DNA of 64,000 nt from Orobanche coerulescens (GCA_033398695.1 CM065806.1:36171001-36235000); one strand, 5' to 3'. Counted from the stretch's first letter, positions 1-11,847 are shown. Made by a program: numbers and translations. Notes: generated from the sequence alone by a model not told the origin.

Positions 1-1
1 A

Positions 2-391
2 TTGAATCAATCTCAACATACTCCAGTACATAATGACACACCTCCTCTACGTGTCAGCACAAAGGGGAGTTGTATTGTCGCTGCAAACCCCTTAGGGGAG
101 GAGAAAAACGTGGACAAGGTCGATCGAGTTGAGTTGTATATCGATGAGCATCCTCCTCGTCTGGTAGCCCTTGGGAGAGTTATTGAGGGGGGGCCAACCT
201 TACACGGTGTGCCTCTATCTGGTGATTTAGCTAGAGTGATGGTTGAAGATGTTCGAGACCCTGATGCTCCAGTCCCGGTTCCCACATCGGAGGTAAGTTT
301 AGTGGGGCAAGCCGTAGGTGGTTTTATTGCATGGCCAAGGCGTCTAATCAAACTGCTTTTAGCACGTATTTCTTCCTTTTGTCTTTATTAG
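2..391 (+). CDS. CACTA-encoded protein, conserved segment upstream of the Ulp1 domain (partial)
   Basis: The open frame enters from the left edge. It contains a conserved block read as VELYIDEHPP...LVALGRVIEGGP...LHGVPL, then a second block VRDPDAPVPVPT...VGQAVGGFIAWPRRL. From memory this resembles the region that precedes Ulp1-like domains in plant CACTA proteins. Its biochemical role is not known to me. The last dozen codons run into AT-rich DNA and are probably intron, so the true exon likely ends near 340-360. The next recognisable exon starts at 1251. The DNA between (about 400-1250) is AT-rich and I see no other gene in it. Confidence 0.55.
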   Translation: MNQSQHTPVHNDTPPLRVSTKGSCIVAANPLGEEKNVDKVDRVELYIDEHPPRLVALGRVIEGGPTLHGVPLSGDLARVMVEDVRDPDAPVPVPTSEVSLVGQAVGGFIAWPRRLIKLLLARISSFCLY

Positions 392-1250
392 AAAAAGTAT
401 ACATTTTATTAAATAGAAATAGAATAACTAATAATAGTCGGATATAAGGGGTATACATTTCTCTTCATCTTATGAGTTGAGCTTGTTGAGCTTTCATTGA
501 CAAAGATTTCACTACAGTTCTTCTATCAAAATCCCTTTGTCTTTGCCCGTGGTTGTTGAATTGTTGTTGGTGTTGTTGTTGGTTCTTTGATGACAACGTC
601 ACGTACCTCTAATCGCTCGTTTGTATGCGTGAATCTATTATGAAATATATGTAGAGATTTAAATGTGGTACGCCCTCATTTTTTTGTGATTAATATTATG
701 TAGTTATTATTATATTCTTGTTCTAAAACATTGTTTCTCTTGCTGCTTTTTCATTCGATTTCCTCGCCGTTGTCTTCAATCGTTGCCAGGATTTTCTGCT
801 TGTCGCTTCCAAAATTACGTATAATTTGGTGTTCGACTAATTAAAAAAATGCAGTGTACATGCAAAAAGAAACCCGACTAATCAAGGTCAGCTTTGTTCC
901 TATAAAAATTTCAACACAACCTTACATGCATGACGTTCGTGACATCTTTTAAAAGTTCGGCCTAAAATTTGCGGGCAGTCGTTGTACATGTAAATACAAC
1001 TAAATCGTTCGTTTATTATATGTGTGAATCTGTTATGAAATATTTGTAAAGATTTATATGTATTTATCTAGAGGCCTCTTCGGAGTATTCATTCCTATGG
1101 TGTTTGTTATTCCTTTTTCCCGAAAAGATCCGCTGGTTTTGTGCCTCCACTGATTTCATGCTTTGGCCTTGTGAGTTCTCATCCCATTTAAAGAGTTATA
1201 TTGTTTTATATCCGATGTCCTTACTTTTATATTATTTCATATTTTTTTAG

Positions 1251-3887
1251 GAGATTGTGCAACCAAAAAGAAGCGAGTTCAACCGGTTGATGATTCAGAA
1301 TCCGTACAAGATCCAATTTTGGAATTGCTTAAAATTTCCCCATCCCTTTATAAGAATCCTTTGCGGGTGCCGTTGGGTGATTTCTTTGGCGTAGTTGATA
1401 CTGAGGTGCCATTGTACATATGCCACACCGATGTTTTAGAAATCTTTCACGGGAATGATTGGCTTAGCATCTCAGTTATGCAACTTTGGATCACGTAAGT
1501 AAATTTTATAACTAATTTTTAATAATATGAGTTTATGTTAGTGTTATGTCTGAGATTTTGTTAAATCGTTCTTCTGTGAAACGTAGCTTTATCATGATGA
1601 TAGTGTTAATTGAGATTCAATGTTGTTGATGATTATTACATACATTAAACACTTTTGCTAAAGTCAGTGAACAAATTGTGATTTTATAGTGTCAATCGGT
1701 TATACAACTCTGATAATAATCTGCATTTAATTTATAGTTATCAAAAGTTAAACTTCTTTTTATTGGATATTAGGTACCTAAAATCATTAATCGTAGACAC
1801 GATGAATGATAATTTGTATGGATTCCTTGAGCCTCAGTCCATACAAAGTATGGGTAATAAGAAGTCTGAAGCCACATCGTACATTCTACGACATATCCAG
1901 GATTCAAAAATAGATTTTTCTAGGAGCTTATCACCACGAGTAAGTACAACGACCTAACCGTTAGCGTCAGATTTTAAACAATGCAACACTTTTGGTTAAA
2001 TAAGAAATTTTATAACTTGTTTATCAAAATTAGCTTGTTTCTTTTCAAAATGCAGGCGACATTGGCAACTCTTGGTAATTTTACCTAAGCAAGGGACTGC
2101 CGTGTGGTTTTGTTCATTACATCGTAAGCCCGATCAGGATATCAAATTCATAGTGCAGAGGTAAGCTATCCATGATGGAGTCATGTTTGAAAAATCATAT
2201 AAAATCTTTGCACATCCCATACAATGCAAGTCCACTAATAACACAAAAGGAGCTGCTGGTTTTTTAGGTTCTTCTTCTTCTTTCTTTTCTTCTGCTTTCT
2301 CTTCTTTCTTCTCCTCTGACTTATTTTCCTCCTGCTAAGGAAATAAAACAATAAAAAAAAAAGTAAAAATAAATGCATGAATTTCTTATAGTACAGCTCC
2401 ATAAGTTATCTCTTAATGCAAAAATTATTAAATTAATTAAGCATAATTTTGAACTTATTAATTAATGGCAATTTTTTTTTTATGCATGCACCTGTTTGGT
2501 TTGTTCAGCCATTATATAATGTTCTTTTTTTCTAAAAAAAAAAAAAGAGATGGGTACTAAGGAGGGAGAGAGGGAGGGAGGGAGGGACTAATGGAGGGAC
2601 TCAGCAGCACTTTATATGGTGAGAAATTTGAGATGACAAAGGAATGGACGGTTTGGATTAATGTGATTAAAGCAGGAGCATGTGTGTGATGGCAGGGCAC
2701 ATGCAGGAAATGCAAAGATTAATGAGCAGCTCCTTTTGTGTTATTATGCTGAAATTTTCAGCAATGATTAGTCATGTTTGAAAAATCATATAAAATCGAT
2801 AGTAGCTCGTATTGAATCATGGATGGACTTTCTGGAAAGCCTAATGAGTATACTTCAGTTGTTATGTTTTAAGTTTGTGCTCATTTAGAGGTTAAATGGG
2901 TCAAAAGCGTGACTTAGTGCAGCAAGGTCTGATTTTGAAATGTGCAGCAAACCGAACTTTAAAAATTCATACCGGATAGACCGTAGCTCCGTTGGGAGCG
3001 TGCCATACCTTTTCGGAAAGGGAAAATAGCCTACTTTCATGGAAAATTAGCCTCATGACCTGGTTATGTAGTTAAGTCAGTCAAAATGATGCATTTGCAG
3101 GCTGCTGCAGAAAATCAGCAAACACCTTGTTTAGTGTTTTGATGATTATGACATGATATGATGTTTTTGCAAGTCCCGGGGTGATTATATGCTACGATAG
3201 CTTATGTTCTCAGCCTATATGATTATAATTCATGTTATGAAAGTGTAGAACCAAGTGACAAAACATGGACCCATGATGAATATACAAGAGATGGGTGCCG
3301 AATATCATCTTCATATTCATCACTTGTCACTAACATATCCATTTCAGTGATTTTAGCATACCTTGATTTAGTTGACTGTCTTATAATCCTGTGACTTCTT
3401 GTACTATTCATAACACAATTATGTTTTCCTTACTTCTAGTATTGTGACCTCATTGAGAGTGTTGGATGGTGCGCACACGAGTAAATCCAAGCAGGTCATT
3501 CAATGGATTTATCCCAAAGTAAGTAAAATTTCAATCCCAAAACTTACGTATAATTTTGTGTGATTTTATCTTGCTTGACAAATATTCTTTTACCGATTGC
3601 AATTTTTAATATTTCTTTTTTTAGTGTAATAAACAAAATGGTGGTTGGGAGTGTGGATATTATGTCATGAACTGGATGCGGACCATAGTTAAGGCTGGGA
3701 TTGCAGAAAATTGGATGGAGGTAATTTTATCAAGTCAAATTAATCATTTTTTTTTCTGTTTTTGTAATGAAAAGTATTTTCATAAATTATATGACAGATA
3801 TTTAGTGATACTCAAGCGCTTCCTGAAGAGAGCATTAAAGAAATACGAACGCAATGGGCGAAATATTCTCTTACCAAATTTGTTTAG
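1251..3887 (+). pseudogene. Ulp1-like (C48) cysteine protease domain of the CACTA element, split by introns
   Basis: Six exon-like blocks are bounded by AG/GT sites: 1251-1494, 1774-1939, 2056-2160, 3440-3518, 3625-3720 and 3798-3887. Block 3 carries HWQLLVI with the presumed catalytic His. Block 5 carries NGGWECGYYVMNWM with the presumed catalytic Cys. The frame ends at a TAG at 3885-3887. C48 enzymes cleave SUMO-like isopeptides, but the function of transposon-borne copies is unsettled. Joins 1-2, 3-4, 4-5 and 5-6 keep frame. Join 2-3 does not (exon 2 ends in phase 0 while exon 3 needs one extra base), so this copy is probably broken or carries a sequence error. The 1.28-kb intron 2161-3439 holds an inserted element (2236-2746); the rest of it shows no gene. 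Confidence 0.75.
2236..2746. mobile_element. MITE-like insertion with 22-bp perfect terminal inverted repeats
   Basis: Positions 2236-2257 and 2725-2746 are perfect reverse complements (TAATAACACAAAAGGAGC... on the left). The 511-bp unit contains a TTC-rich tract, AT-rich DNA and an AGGG microsatellite near 2561-2588, with no coding capacity. It lies in an intron of the Ulp1-like gene. A 28-bp direct repeat (2180-2207 and 2769-2796) flanks it at a distance. I see no short TSD directly at the inverted-repeat ends, so the superfamily is undetermined. Confidence 0.6.
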
Positions 3888-4227
3888 ATATTTTCTATGA
3901 AATACAAACGGTTGGTTCTTGTTATTCTCGAATCGGTAAGTTCATGAAGTTAAAAGTTTTCGGGACTTTTATAAGGATGTGTATTTTTATTTTGTAGTTA
4001 GTTGATAATGCTTGTTGTAAACCGTTGAGATAGTTACAAAATTCTTTGCTTCATAGTTCATAATACATTTGTTGCTTAAAAATTATGTTTGGTTGGTTGT
4101 TGTTTGAGATGTTGTTTGGTTGGTTTTCGTTTGAGATGTTTGGTTGTTTTCGTTTCTGATCAGAAAAATTATTGGTGTAGGTTGGGCCAATTTTTTTATA
4201 CAGGAATTGACCGGGCAATTCGGGAAC

Positions 4228-4617
4228 CGATGTGAACTAAGTATTATTATTAACATCGGTTGAAACCGATGTTAATTCACATCGGTTATAAACCGATGTG
4301 AAATTTGTGTTATTAACATCGGTTGAAACCGATGTAAATTCACATCGGTTATAAACCGATGTGAAATGAGTGTTATTAACATCGGTTAAAACCGATGTAA
4401 ATTCACATCGGTTTATAAACCGATGTGAATTAAGTGCTATTAACATCGGTTAAAACCGATGTGAATTAGAATATTTCACATCGGTTAAAACCGATGTAAA
4501 TTCACATCGGTTAAAAAACCGATGTAAAAAAACGACATCGGTAGATACGACATCGGTTTTATAACCGATGTGAAACAACTAAAAAAACCGATGTCGTATC
4601 CTGTTTTCATAGTAGTG
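4228..4617. repeat. CACTA subterminal repeat array (ACATCGGTT / AACCGATGT)
   Basis: About fifteen copies of ACATCGGTT and its inverse alternate, often as palindromes of the form ACATCGGTT-n-AACCGATGT. They continue to the terminal ...ATAGTAGTG. Subterminal repeats of this kind are the known binding sites of CACTA transposases (TNPA in Spm), and I infer that role here. Small open frames across the array are repeat artefacts. Confidence 0.85.
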
Positions 4618-5112
4618 ATGGTCTACGGGCCGGATGGCTTCCCACCATTCGGACGCTTCCCCTATCAGAAAATATTGAGCGATAGAGGCTCTCCGGTCGT
4701 CTGGGCAGTTAATTCCGGAAAATATTTTCTCCAGTTCCTTCAACCAATGGTCCCAGGTGGGAGTCTCTGAAATACCGTCGAATTTGTGTGGTTGCATCTT
4801 CGCCACCTCTTGCAGCCACCGATCACCTCGATTTCCCATGTCTGGGATTCCTTGCTGTCTCTCTCCCTGCTGTAGTCCCACCGCCACTTGCATTCGGTCC
4901 ACGACTTGGGCGAACTGAGTCATCTGGTTCACCACTTGACGAAGAATCTCTGGTACAGCAGGATCCGGTTCGTTATTAATAGATTGTTGCGGCTCGCCTG
5001 AGCTATGACTGGCCTGGTTAGAAGGCGACGCTTCCCTTTCAGCATTTCTCCGTCCGCGTCCACGACCGCGACCACGTCCGCCTCTCAACATACTGTAAGC
5101 ATAAATACTCAA
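4618..5112 (-). pseudogene. gag: gag polyprotein, N-terminal part (element A)
   Basis: This would encode the retrotransposon structural (capsid) protein. The likely start is the Met at 5091 (MLRGGRGRGRG); an in-frame Met also lies upstream at 5112. After an RG-rich N-terminus and a low-complexity linker, the gag core shows QMTQFAQVVDRMQ, NRGDRWLQEV, PHKFDG, WDHWLKELEKIF and EWWEAIRPV. The same order and spacing occur in element B's gag (14287-14718). The frame is open until the CACTA insertion, after which the C-terminal half, the zinc knuckle and pol are missing from the window. Confidence 0.85.
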
Positions 5113-5309
5113 TATACAGAAAACAACATCGTTCTAATATTCGAGTATAAAGAGACACAACATGTAAAGAACGAGATAGAGTTTAGGAACTTACAACCAC
5201 CGTTCGCATGAAGACGTAGGCAGTGCAGTGATGTCATTTACGGACGGTTACCTCAAAAGACATAAATGACCCCTATTTTAACCCAACGGCCAAGATATCC
5301 ATAATCTTA

Positions 5310-5321
5310 GCTCCGATACCA
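5310..5321 (-). other. Primer binding site of element A (tRNA-Met type)
   Basis: The minus strand reads TGGTATCGGAGC five bases after the LTR end. It matches the usual plant initiator-tRNA-Met primer site TGGTATCAGAGC with one change. Confidence 0.75.
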
Positions 5322-6255
5322 TATTCTGTAACACCCTCGATATATTCAGGAATATTACAGTGCCGTAAATCCTTTACATAAGGATTTACAAGGCTGAAGA
5401 ATTGAACAGACATTAAAAGGTACTAACGAATGGAAATAACGGAATTAAGATACAACAGTTCTTACCAAATACTAAAAGTACAATTGTTCAACAGGAACTC
5501 AATAATACATCACCAAATTCAAATCCATCACAAATGACTTCGTACTCGAGTACTTATTGAAATAACGAATAAACAACAGATAAATAAACCCGGCCGAAAC
5601 ATCACTTTGCACCCTCGTCATCATGCAGCTCCAGTGGTTGTTTTCCCACTCTCCTGGATCCTGAACATAAACAAAATGTTCACCCCCGAAGGGGTTAGCA
5701 CAACGATGCTAGTACAAGTACCACAATATATTATTCATATCTCACGAATAATGTAAACGACAAGAAAAATACCAACGAGTCTTCTCCTACGAGAAACTCA
5801 AAATATGACATACACAACTGATAATCACAACATGATATCATAACATACACATGGTAATTCCGACGATCCAGCGTTCACTGCCTAGAACCCATGATGATCC
5901 CGTCAGACCAACCCGTGGTGGAAAAACCCGTCCGATGATCCAGCGCACGCTAGCATAGATCCTCCGATGATCCCGTCGGACCAACACGAGGTGGACATAC
6001 AATAACGACATACATGCACGACAATATGTATAACAACAATACACAAAACAATTAAGGTGCTTGCCTCGATTTGAAGACAAGATCAACACTTCCACGAAAA
6101 TGAACACTCGAAGGTCGTCCTCCTCGATCAGTCACGTAACGAGACCAATCCTTAACAAAAGAAATGATATATGATTTATCTCACGTCGTACGAATGTTTA
6201 ACAATTCGATTTACGGCCAAGAGTTCATAAAATGCAATCTGCCTGAACTACTTAG

Positions 6256-6475
6256 CGCACGCTAAGTACTCTGTGTAGCGTGCGTTAAGTCTGCTCGATA
6301 GCGCACGCAAACAACAAAGCCTAGCGTACGCTAACTATGTATATGGTCAGTACTTCACTGATCAGTCGACTAACTCGTCTGATGGCTTAGCGTACGTTAC
6401 ATACCAAATGTAGCGTATGCTAACTCGTGCTTGATAGCGCACGTTAATCTTCATAACATAACGTGCGCTATCTAT
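6256..6475. repeat. Second TAGCGYRCGCTA-type array, downstream part of LTR A
   Basis: About eight degenerate copies (for example TAGCGCACGCTA and TAGCGTACGCTA) are spaced roughly 20-30 bp apart. In the sense direction they lie downstream of the TATA box. A similar second array occurs in both LTRs of element B (8950-9140 and 16133-16322). Confidence 0.7.
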
Positions 6476-7294
6476 GCGTGGCAGTTTACTGCTGAGCAGT
6501 AAACTGTTCTCGCCATGATCGAAACAATGAAATCTTCCGTGATAATTCATGTTACCTCCATGAATACCATGCCCATACCCTTATGAATGATTTTACGGAT
6601 AATGACAACTTCGGATTCAAGGATATGCATACCAATATAAAACCATATTCCATTACGACTACAAATCTTCATACGACAATTCGAAAGGCTTAACGGTTGA
6701 TATCAACACCTTTATATAAATCAATATTATCATGCTGAAGTTGTTAAACGTTCCATCTATATTAGATAAATCTTTCCATGATCAATCCTTTAGATTTATC
6801 TAACAATAATGATGTTAAAGTCAAGTCCAAGATTGCTATGAAGTCATCTACTAGATTCGGATTACCAATGATAGAAGCTTCATTTACATATTCAATGTAA
6901 TAATATTCGAATCATGAAGAGCATAATCCAGGTACTTAAGGCTCATTCATCTCAATATTCCAAACATGATGTACTTTAGATAATTCACTTATGAAAATCA
7001 ATATCTCATTACTATGATCATCCAAATCGTTAGAATCCAACTCTAAGTCTGGAGATAGATTGAACATACCTTAATATGATGAAAATCACTGAACCGTATG
7101 GTAGAATCCGACTCCGGTTGGTTGTATGCCACTCCAAGGTGCTATTTCACTTCAATGAATACTCCCAAGTGATAACCAATATACAAACACCAACAAGATG
7201 TGTTATAAGTGTGTAGGAGGATTATTTCAGCTCTCTGAACTCTCAAGGATGAAGAATAGGCGAAAGAAATGAAAGCCAAAACGGTTGTTGTCCC

Positions 7295-7560
7295 ATTTAT
7301 AATATTCTGCACTTTAACAAGTTAGCGCACGCTACTAAGCATTCCTTAGTGTGCGCTAATAATGGTTGACTTCAGAATTGTCCGGGCTTGTCCGCGGGAA
7401 TCTTATCCGGACCCATGTCCCGACTGGCGCATGTGCTAGCTGTCCCGCTCAATAATTGAGTTCTTAGCGCACGCAACTCCTACCTGCATAGCGTGCGCTA
7501 ATAGTAGCCCGATAGCGCGCGTTAAGATACATTCTTAGCGTGCGCTATCACGAGTTTGCA
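7295..7560 (-). promoter_or_regulatory. Putative U3 promoter of element A: TATA box with upstream palindrome array
   Basis: On the minus strand TATAAAT (7301-7295) is preceded by repeated near-palindromes of the type TAGCGYRCGCTA from 7323 to about 7555. Position in the 5' part of the sense LTR and a matching layout in elements B and D support a promoter role. That role is inferred, not shown. Confidence 0.5.
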
Positions 7561-7702
7561 TGAGAAATTTTGTATGCTTCTATACTTATGTACAATGATA
7601 CCAATGCAAGAATTATCATACTCCAATAATTAAAACCACAAATCCGAATAACACAGGGTTTGAATACAGATGAAATACACCGTAATAAATCCGGATATTA
7701 CA

Positions 7703-7940
7703 CCAAACAACTTACAATTGAGGCAGGGCATTATGCAAGAGGCTCATGCATCACCTTACTTAGTTCATCCGGGCTCGATTAAAATGTATAAGGATTTGAG
7801 GAAGAACTTTTGGTAGAATGACACGAAGAATGAGGTAGTGTAGTTTGTGGCTAAGTGTTTTGACTTTCCAGCAAGTTAAAATCGAACATCAGCGACCAGC
7901 CAGGTTGTTGAAACCACTTCCTGTTCCGGAATGGAAGTGC
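7703..7940 (+). pseudogene. integrase N-terminal fragment of element C
   Basis: The plus strand encodes the integrase zinc-binding region: EAHASPYLVHPGSIKMYKDL is followed by a stop where KNFWW is expected, another stop, a frameshift before the CxxC region, and then LKPLP-EW-like codons. The reading frame is cut at 7940 by element B and resumes at 17451 (EWKC joins EDVSMDF), so the two pieces were one gene. The left edge is the end of LTR A. Confidence 0.85.
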
Positions 7941-10271
7941 TGTAACACCCCGAGATATTCGGAATAATTACAGCGCCGTAAACCCTTTAAATAAGGATTT
8001 ACAAGGCTAATTAAAAAGGAAAGTGAATATAAGACGTCAATACTGCGAAAATTCGAGTTTATGAAAACGTACAACTGGTTCAACGGGTAATTAATACAAC
8101 CATATCGAATTAATATCAAAGGACACACGTACTCGAGTACAGAAACCAAACCAAGACAACAAATCTCCAATAACAATAAACATCACTGAATCCCTTCGTC
8201 GTCACGCTTCTGCATCGTGTCGCTTTCCCCGCTCCTTGGCTACCCGAACATCAAAACAAATGTCCACTCCCGAAGGGGTTAGCAAAACAATGCTAGTACA
8301 AGTATCGTATTTAAACAATTCGAATATGCATCAACAATACACAACAAGACATATCACACGGGCTTCGCCACGGAACCCGACAATGCGAATCTACAAGATT
8401 CCATTACACAAGGCATGGGTATTCCAATGATCCAGCGCCCTCAAGATAGATCCCAAGATGATCCCGTCGGACCAACACGAGGTGGAAATAACCCGTCCCA
8501 ATGATCCGGCCTCACTAGATCCCAAGATGATCCGTCGGACCAACACGAGGTGGACATCCGATCCAGGCGCCCTCAGCATAGATCGTACAACGTATACAAA
8601 CACAACTCATGCATACACATATGCCAAATCATTATGTTCATCAACATGAACATATAAACAATATACAACGAATATCATGACAAATCAACGAAGTAAATAT
8701 CATGTTCAACAACATGCATAATCATACGTATACTCCAAAAATACCGATATTAACATATCACGATACTTGCCTCGAAGATGGCAAGAATGATATACTTCAA
8801 TGCTCTTGACGCACTCGAAGGCCGCCTCCGATCAACGTAACAAGCTCGAACCTTAACAAAAGGAACGATATACAAATCATCTCGAGTCGAACAATGGCCT
8901 AACAATTGACCTACGGCCGAAAAGCTCAAACTAAACAAGTGCTGGATTGCTTAGCGCGCGCTACGTACTATACGTAACGCGGCGCTAAGTCAATCTTAGC
9001 GTACGCTATCGTATAAGACTAGCGGCGCTAGCCACAACCGGCGCGATCGACTCGGCCGCCTCATAACGACGCTACGACGCTGCGGCGTAAAATCGAACCT
9101 CGATAGCGCACGTTAACTCACACATGTTAGCGGCGCTAATCTTGCATGGCAGAATACTACGAACCGAAATCTGGGTTGAATGATGAAGAACTCATGAACC
9201 CTATGGTGATATTACAAGTTATCCTCGGGCATATCATGCTAATAAGGTTTCGGAAGATTTATGATTAAGAAATACCAATATACGGATAGTTATCTAGATA
9301 ACACAATTCCTCTACGATCTTCAAGAAATAAAATAAGTTCCATCGTCTAACGTTCAAAATCACATGATACCAACGTATACAACTAAACAACTGGTAATAT
9401 CCGATTACTTGATCATAAATCGATTTAAACATGCTTAGGAGTCCTTATAATAAGATGGTTCAAAGGTTCATTCGACATCTAGTACCGATACGTCAAAAGT
9501 ATCCTTCTAACATGTGATGACCGATAAAAACGAGATACTAGCTATCCAAACATGATTCAAACTTCCTCATGAACATTACTAATCATTGGTGAAGAATCAC
9601 CTACCTCAAAGTAGTGAAGAACACGGATGAAAATGAAGCAATCCAACACCCAAGGCTTGAACACCAATCTCCAATGATATAAGATCTTCAATCTCGAACT
9701 AGGAGGTTGATATGGAGTGTTTAAGACGAATGGAGTTATGTTACAAGTGCAAGAGTTCGGGTTATGGGGAAGAAAGGATGAATTCACGAATAGGATGTTG
9801 TCCTATTTATAATAAATGGCTATTAGCGCGCGCTATACACTATCCGTAGCGTGCGCTAACGGCTCACAGTCTAAACTGTACTCGGCACTTAGCGTGCGCT
9901 ACGCATAGACCTCTAGCGTGCGCTAAGGCGTTGACTCGGCTTTTCCCGAAAGCCGTCCAGATACATTCGACAGGATCCGACAAGGGTCCCCCGGCCAGAT
10001 CTCACCTACCGCGCGTCTCAATTAATTTGACCACGCGTAGCGTGCGCTAATTACACTCGGTAGCGTACGCTATGAAACCATGTTAGCGTACGCTACCCGT
10101 AGCCTGTAGCGTGCGCTACATGCACAGAATTTCAACCATTAAAATTACATACACGAAATTATATGCTCGATGGCATCGGATTATGAAATACGGAGAATAG
10201 TACTCATACAAAAGTACAATCATTACAATATCACAAGTTCCAATTACATAACAGAAATCTCGGGTATTACA
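7941..10271 (-). repeat. 3' LTR of element B
   Basis: Plus-strand ends are TGTAACACCC and GGGTATTACA. Hairpins lie at 8264-8295 and the duplicated unit at 8428-8560. TAGCGYRCGCTA-type arrays lie at 8950-9140 and 9824-10120. No coding content is visible. Confidence 0.93.
9804..10120 (-). promoter_or_regulatory. Putative U3 promoter (LTR B): TATA box with upstream palindrome array
   Basis: The minus strand has TATAAATA (9811-9804). The first palindrome, TAGCGCGCGCTA, is only about 12 bp upstream (9824-9835), followed by roughly eight more up to 10120. The right LTR has the same layout, with TATAAATA at 16995-16988, although its first palindrome there has lost two bases. Confidence 0.55.
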
Positions 10272-10284
10272 TCCTTCCTCCCTA
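10272..10284 (-). other. Polypurine tract of element B
   Basis: The minus strand reads AGGGAGGAAGGA directly before the LTR start TGTAATA, the usual plus-strand primer position. Next to it is the GGGACGAAACTTCTTTTT stretch common before the polypurine tract of plant chromoviruses. Confidence 0.8.
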
Positions 10285-10319
10285 AAAAGAAGTTTCGTCC
10301 CGAAACTTAGGATGAAAAC

Positions 10320-11847
10320 AACTCCGGATATTTAGACTTCATACCGTCCTCCGTTTCCCAAGTGGCCTCTTCGACTCCATGTCGTGACCATTGTACTTTA
10401 ACCAAATGTATTGGTTTATTCCTCAATTGTTTGATCCGGCTCTCAAGTATCTTGATAGGTCTCTCTTGAAGGTGCCATCATTAGCTATCTCGATCTCGTC
10501 GAAATCAATGACGTGATCGGGTCCGGTACATACTTCCGATTGGGATACGTGAAACACATTGTGAACATGACTCAGCGATGGCGGTAAGGCCAACCTGTAC
10601 GCTAAATCCCCAACTCTATCTAGGGTCTCAAATGGTCCGATATATCTCGGACTAAGCTTGCCTCTCCTCCCAAAACGGAAAATCCCTCGTGTAGGAGACA
10701 CCTTCAATAGCACATGATCCCCAACGTCGAACTCTAGAGGACGACGACGTACATCGGCATAAGACTTCTGTCGACTCTGGGCAGTCAGTAGTCTCTCTCG
10801 AATCAAAGCTATTTTCTCTTGAGTCTGAATAATCAATTCCGGTTCCGTCCCGATCAGATCCGAAGAATCATCCCAACACAGAGGCGATCGGCATCTCCTC
10901 CCGCATAAAGCTTCAAAGGGTGCCATCTTGATAGAAGCGTGACATCTGTTATTGTAAGTGAATTCTATCTTTGGCAAGTGAACTTCCCATTCTGTTGACC
11001 AATCCAACGCACAAGCTCTAAGCATGTCTTCTACTGTTTGAATAGTCCTTTCTGACCGACCGTCTGCTTGGGGATGATAAGCTGTGCTAAAGTAGAGGTC
11101 AGAACCCAAAGCCTTGTGAACTGCTTTCCAGAAGTGCGACACGAAACGACCATCTCGATCCGAAATAATGGTCTTCGGCGTCCCATGCAATCTGACTATC
11201 TCCGCAACAAATACTCGTGCCAATCTCTCGGGTCCCCATGTATCTTTGATTCCTAGGAAATGAGCCGACTTGGTTAGTCGATCAACTACGACCCAAATCA
11301 TGTTCATTCCTGCTCTAGTCCTTGGCATACTTGTGATGAAATCCATCGAAATGTCCTCCCACTTCCATTCAGGGATCGGAAGCGGCTTTAACATCCCGGC
11401 AGGTCGCTGATGTTCAATCTTAACCTGCTGACAAGTCAAACACTTCGAAACGTACTCTGCTACGTCCTTCTTCATATTCCCCCACCAGAAGTTTTGTTTG
11501 AGATCCTTATACATCTTACTGCTGCCCGGGTGAATAGAATAGGGCGCGCTATGAGCTTCTTTCAGAATAGTTCGTCTCAAATCATCATCATCGGGAACGC
11601 AAAGTCGACTTTGAAATCTCAGAACTCCATCATCTTGTATCACGAATCCTGGGGCTTTTCCTTTCTTTACTTCATCACATAATCGAAGGATCAGGGAATC
11701 GTCCAACTGCTTGGACTTGATCTTCTCGACTAGTGATGAAGTCAGTTCCATCACATAAAGTCGCCTGGATTCCCGGTGCCCATACTTCAATCCCTTCGCG
11801 GATCGCCTCGTTGAATACTTGGTTTGGGATGTAAGTGCTTCCAACAC
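10320..11847 (-). CDS. pol: integrase with C-terminal chromodomain (element B pol, 3' part)
   Basis: The enzyme inserts element cDNA into the genome. The 474-codon open stretch 10423-11847 has the zinc-binding HHCC domain (HSAPYSIHPG...CLTCQQVK), then the catalytic core with Asp in SMDFITSMPRT, Asp in IISDRDGRFVSHFW and Glu in ADGRSERTIQTVEDML, then the GPY/F-type module (RYIGPFETLDRVG...HNVFHVSQ). A one-base frameshift near 10475 moves the reading into another frame, which encodes a chromodomain (RIKQLRNK...LVKVQWSRHG...ATWE) to about 10320. Chromodomains of this class are thought to guide integration to marked chromatin. This is the best preserved coding region in the window. Confidence 0.88.

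Larger units (their letters stand above)
1..4617 (+). mobile_element. CACTA (En/Spm) DNA transposon, right-hand part
   Basis: The right end reads ...ATAGTAGTG, the inverse of the CACTACTA terminus typical of this superfamily. It is preceded by an array of short inverted repeats (4228-4617), as expected of subterminal CACTA regions. Inside lie plus-strand exons of a CACTA-type protein with a Ulp1 cysteine protease domain. The left terminus and the transposase itself are outside the window. The element interrupts the gag frame of gypsy element A exactly at 4617/4618. The adjacent ATG (4618-4620) may be the 3-bp TSD, but the other copy is not visible. Confidence 0.85.
4618..7702 (-). mobile_element. 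Element A: Ty3/gypsy chromovirus (Tekay/Del-like), 5' part
   Basis: In minus-strand order this contains a 5' LTR (5327-7702), a tRNA-Met-type primer site and the N-terminal half of gag, which the CACTA element cuts at 4618. The rest lies left of the window. The right boundary abuts integrase coding DNA of plus-strand element C, so A probably inserted into C. The TSD cannot be tested because the other end is not in the window. Lineage is inferred from gag similarity to element B, which has a chromodomain. Confidence 0.8.
5327..7702 (-). repeat. 5' LTR of element A
   Basis: On the plus strand it begins TGTAACACCC and ends GGATATTACA, giving the TG...CA ends of an LTR on either strand. It is about 2.38 kb and noncoding. 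Visible parts are a pair of small hairpins at 5681-5720, a duplicated ~60-bp unit at 5861-5994, one TAGCGYRCGCTA-like array at 6256-6475, and another next to the TATA box at 7295-7560. Short open frames here are chance. Confidence 0.85.

Noticed and set aside
13..351. 112-codon minus-strand frame opposite the CACTA exon
   Set aside because: The plus strand carries the recognisable conserved blocks; this is its shadow.
4228..4617. Regular repeats that could be taken for a CRISPR array
   Set aside because: The repeats are short inverted pairs with 5-20 bp variable gaps, not 25-40 bp direct repeats with unique spacers, and they end at a CACTA terminus.
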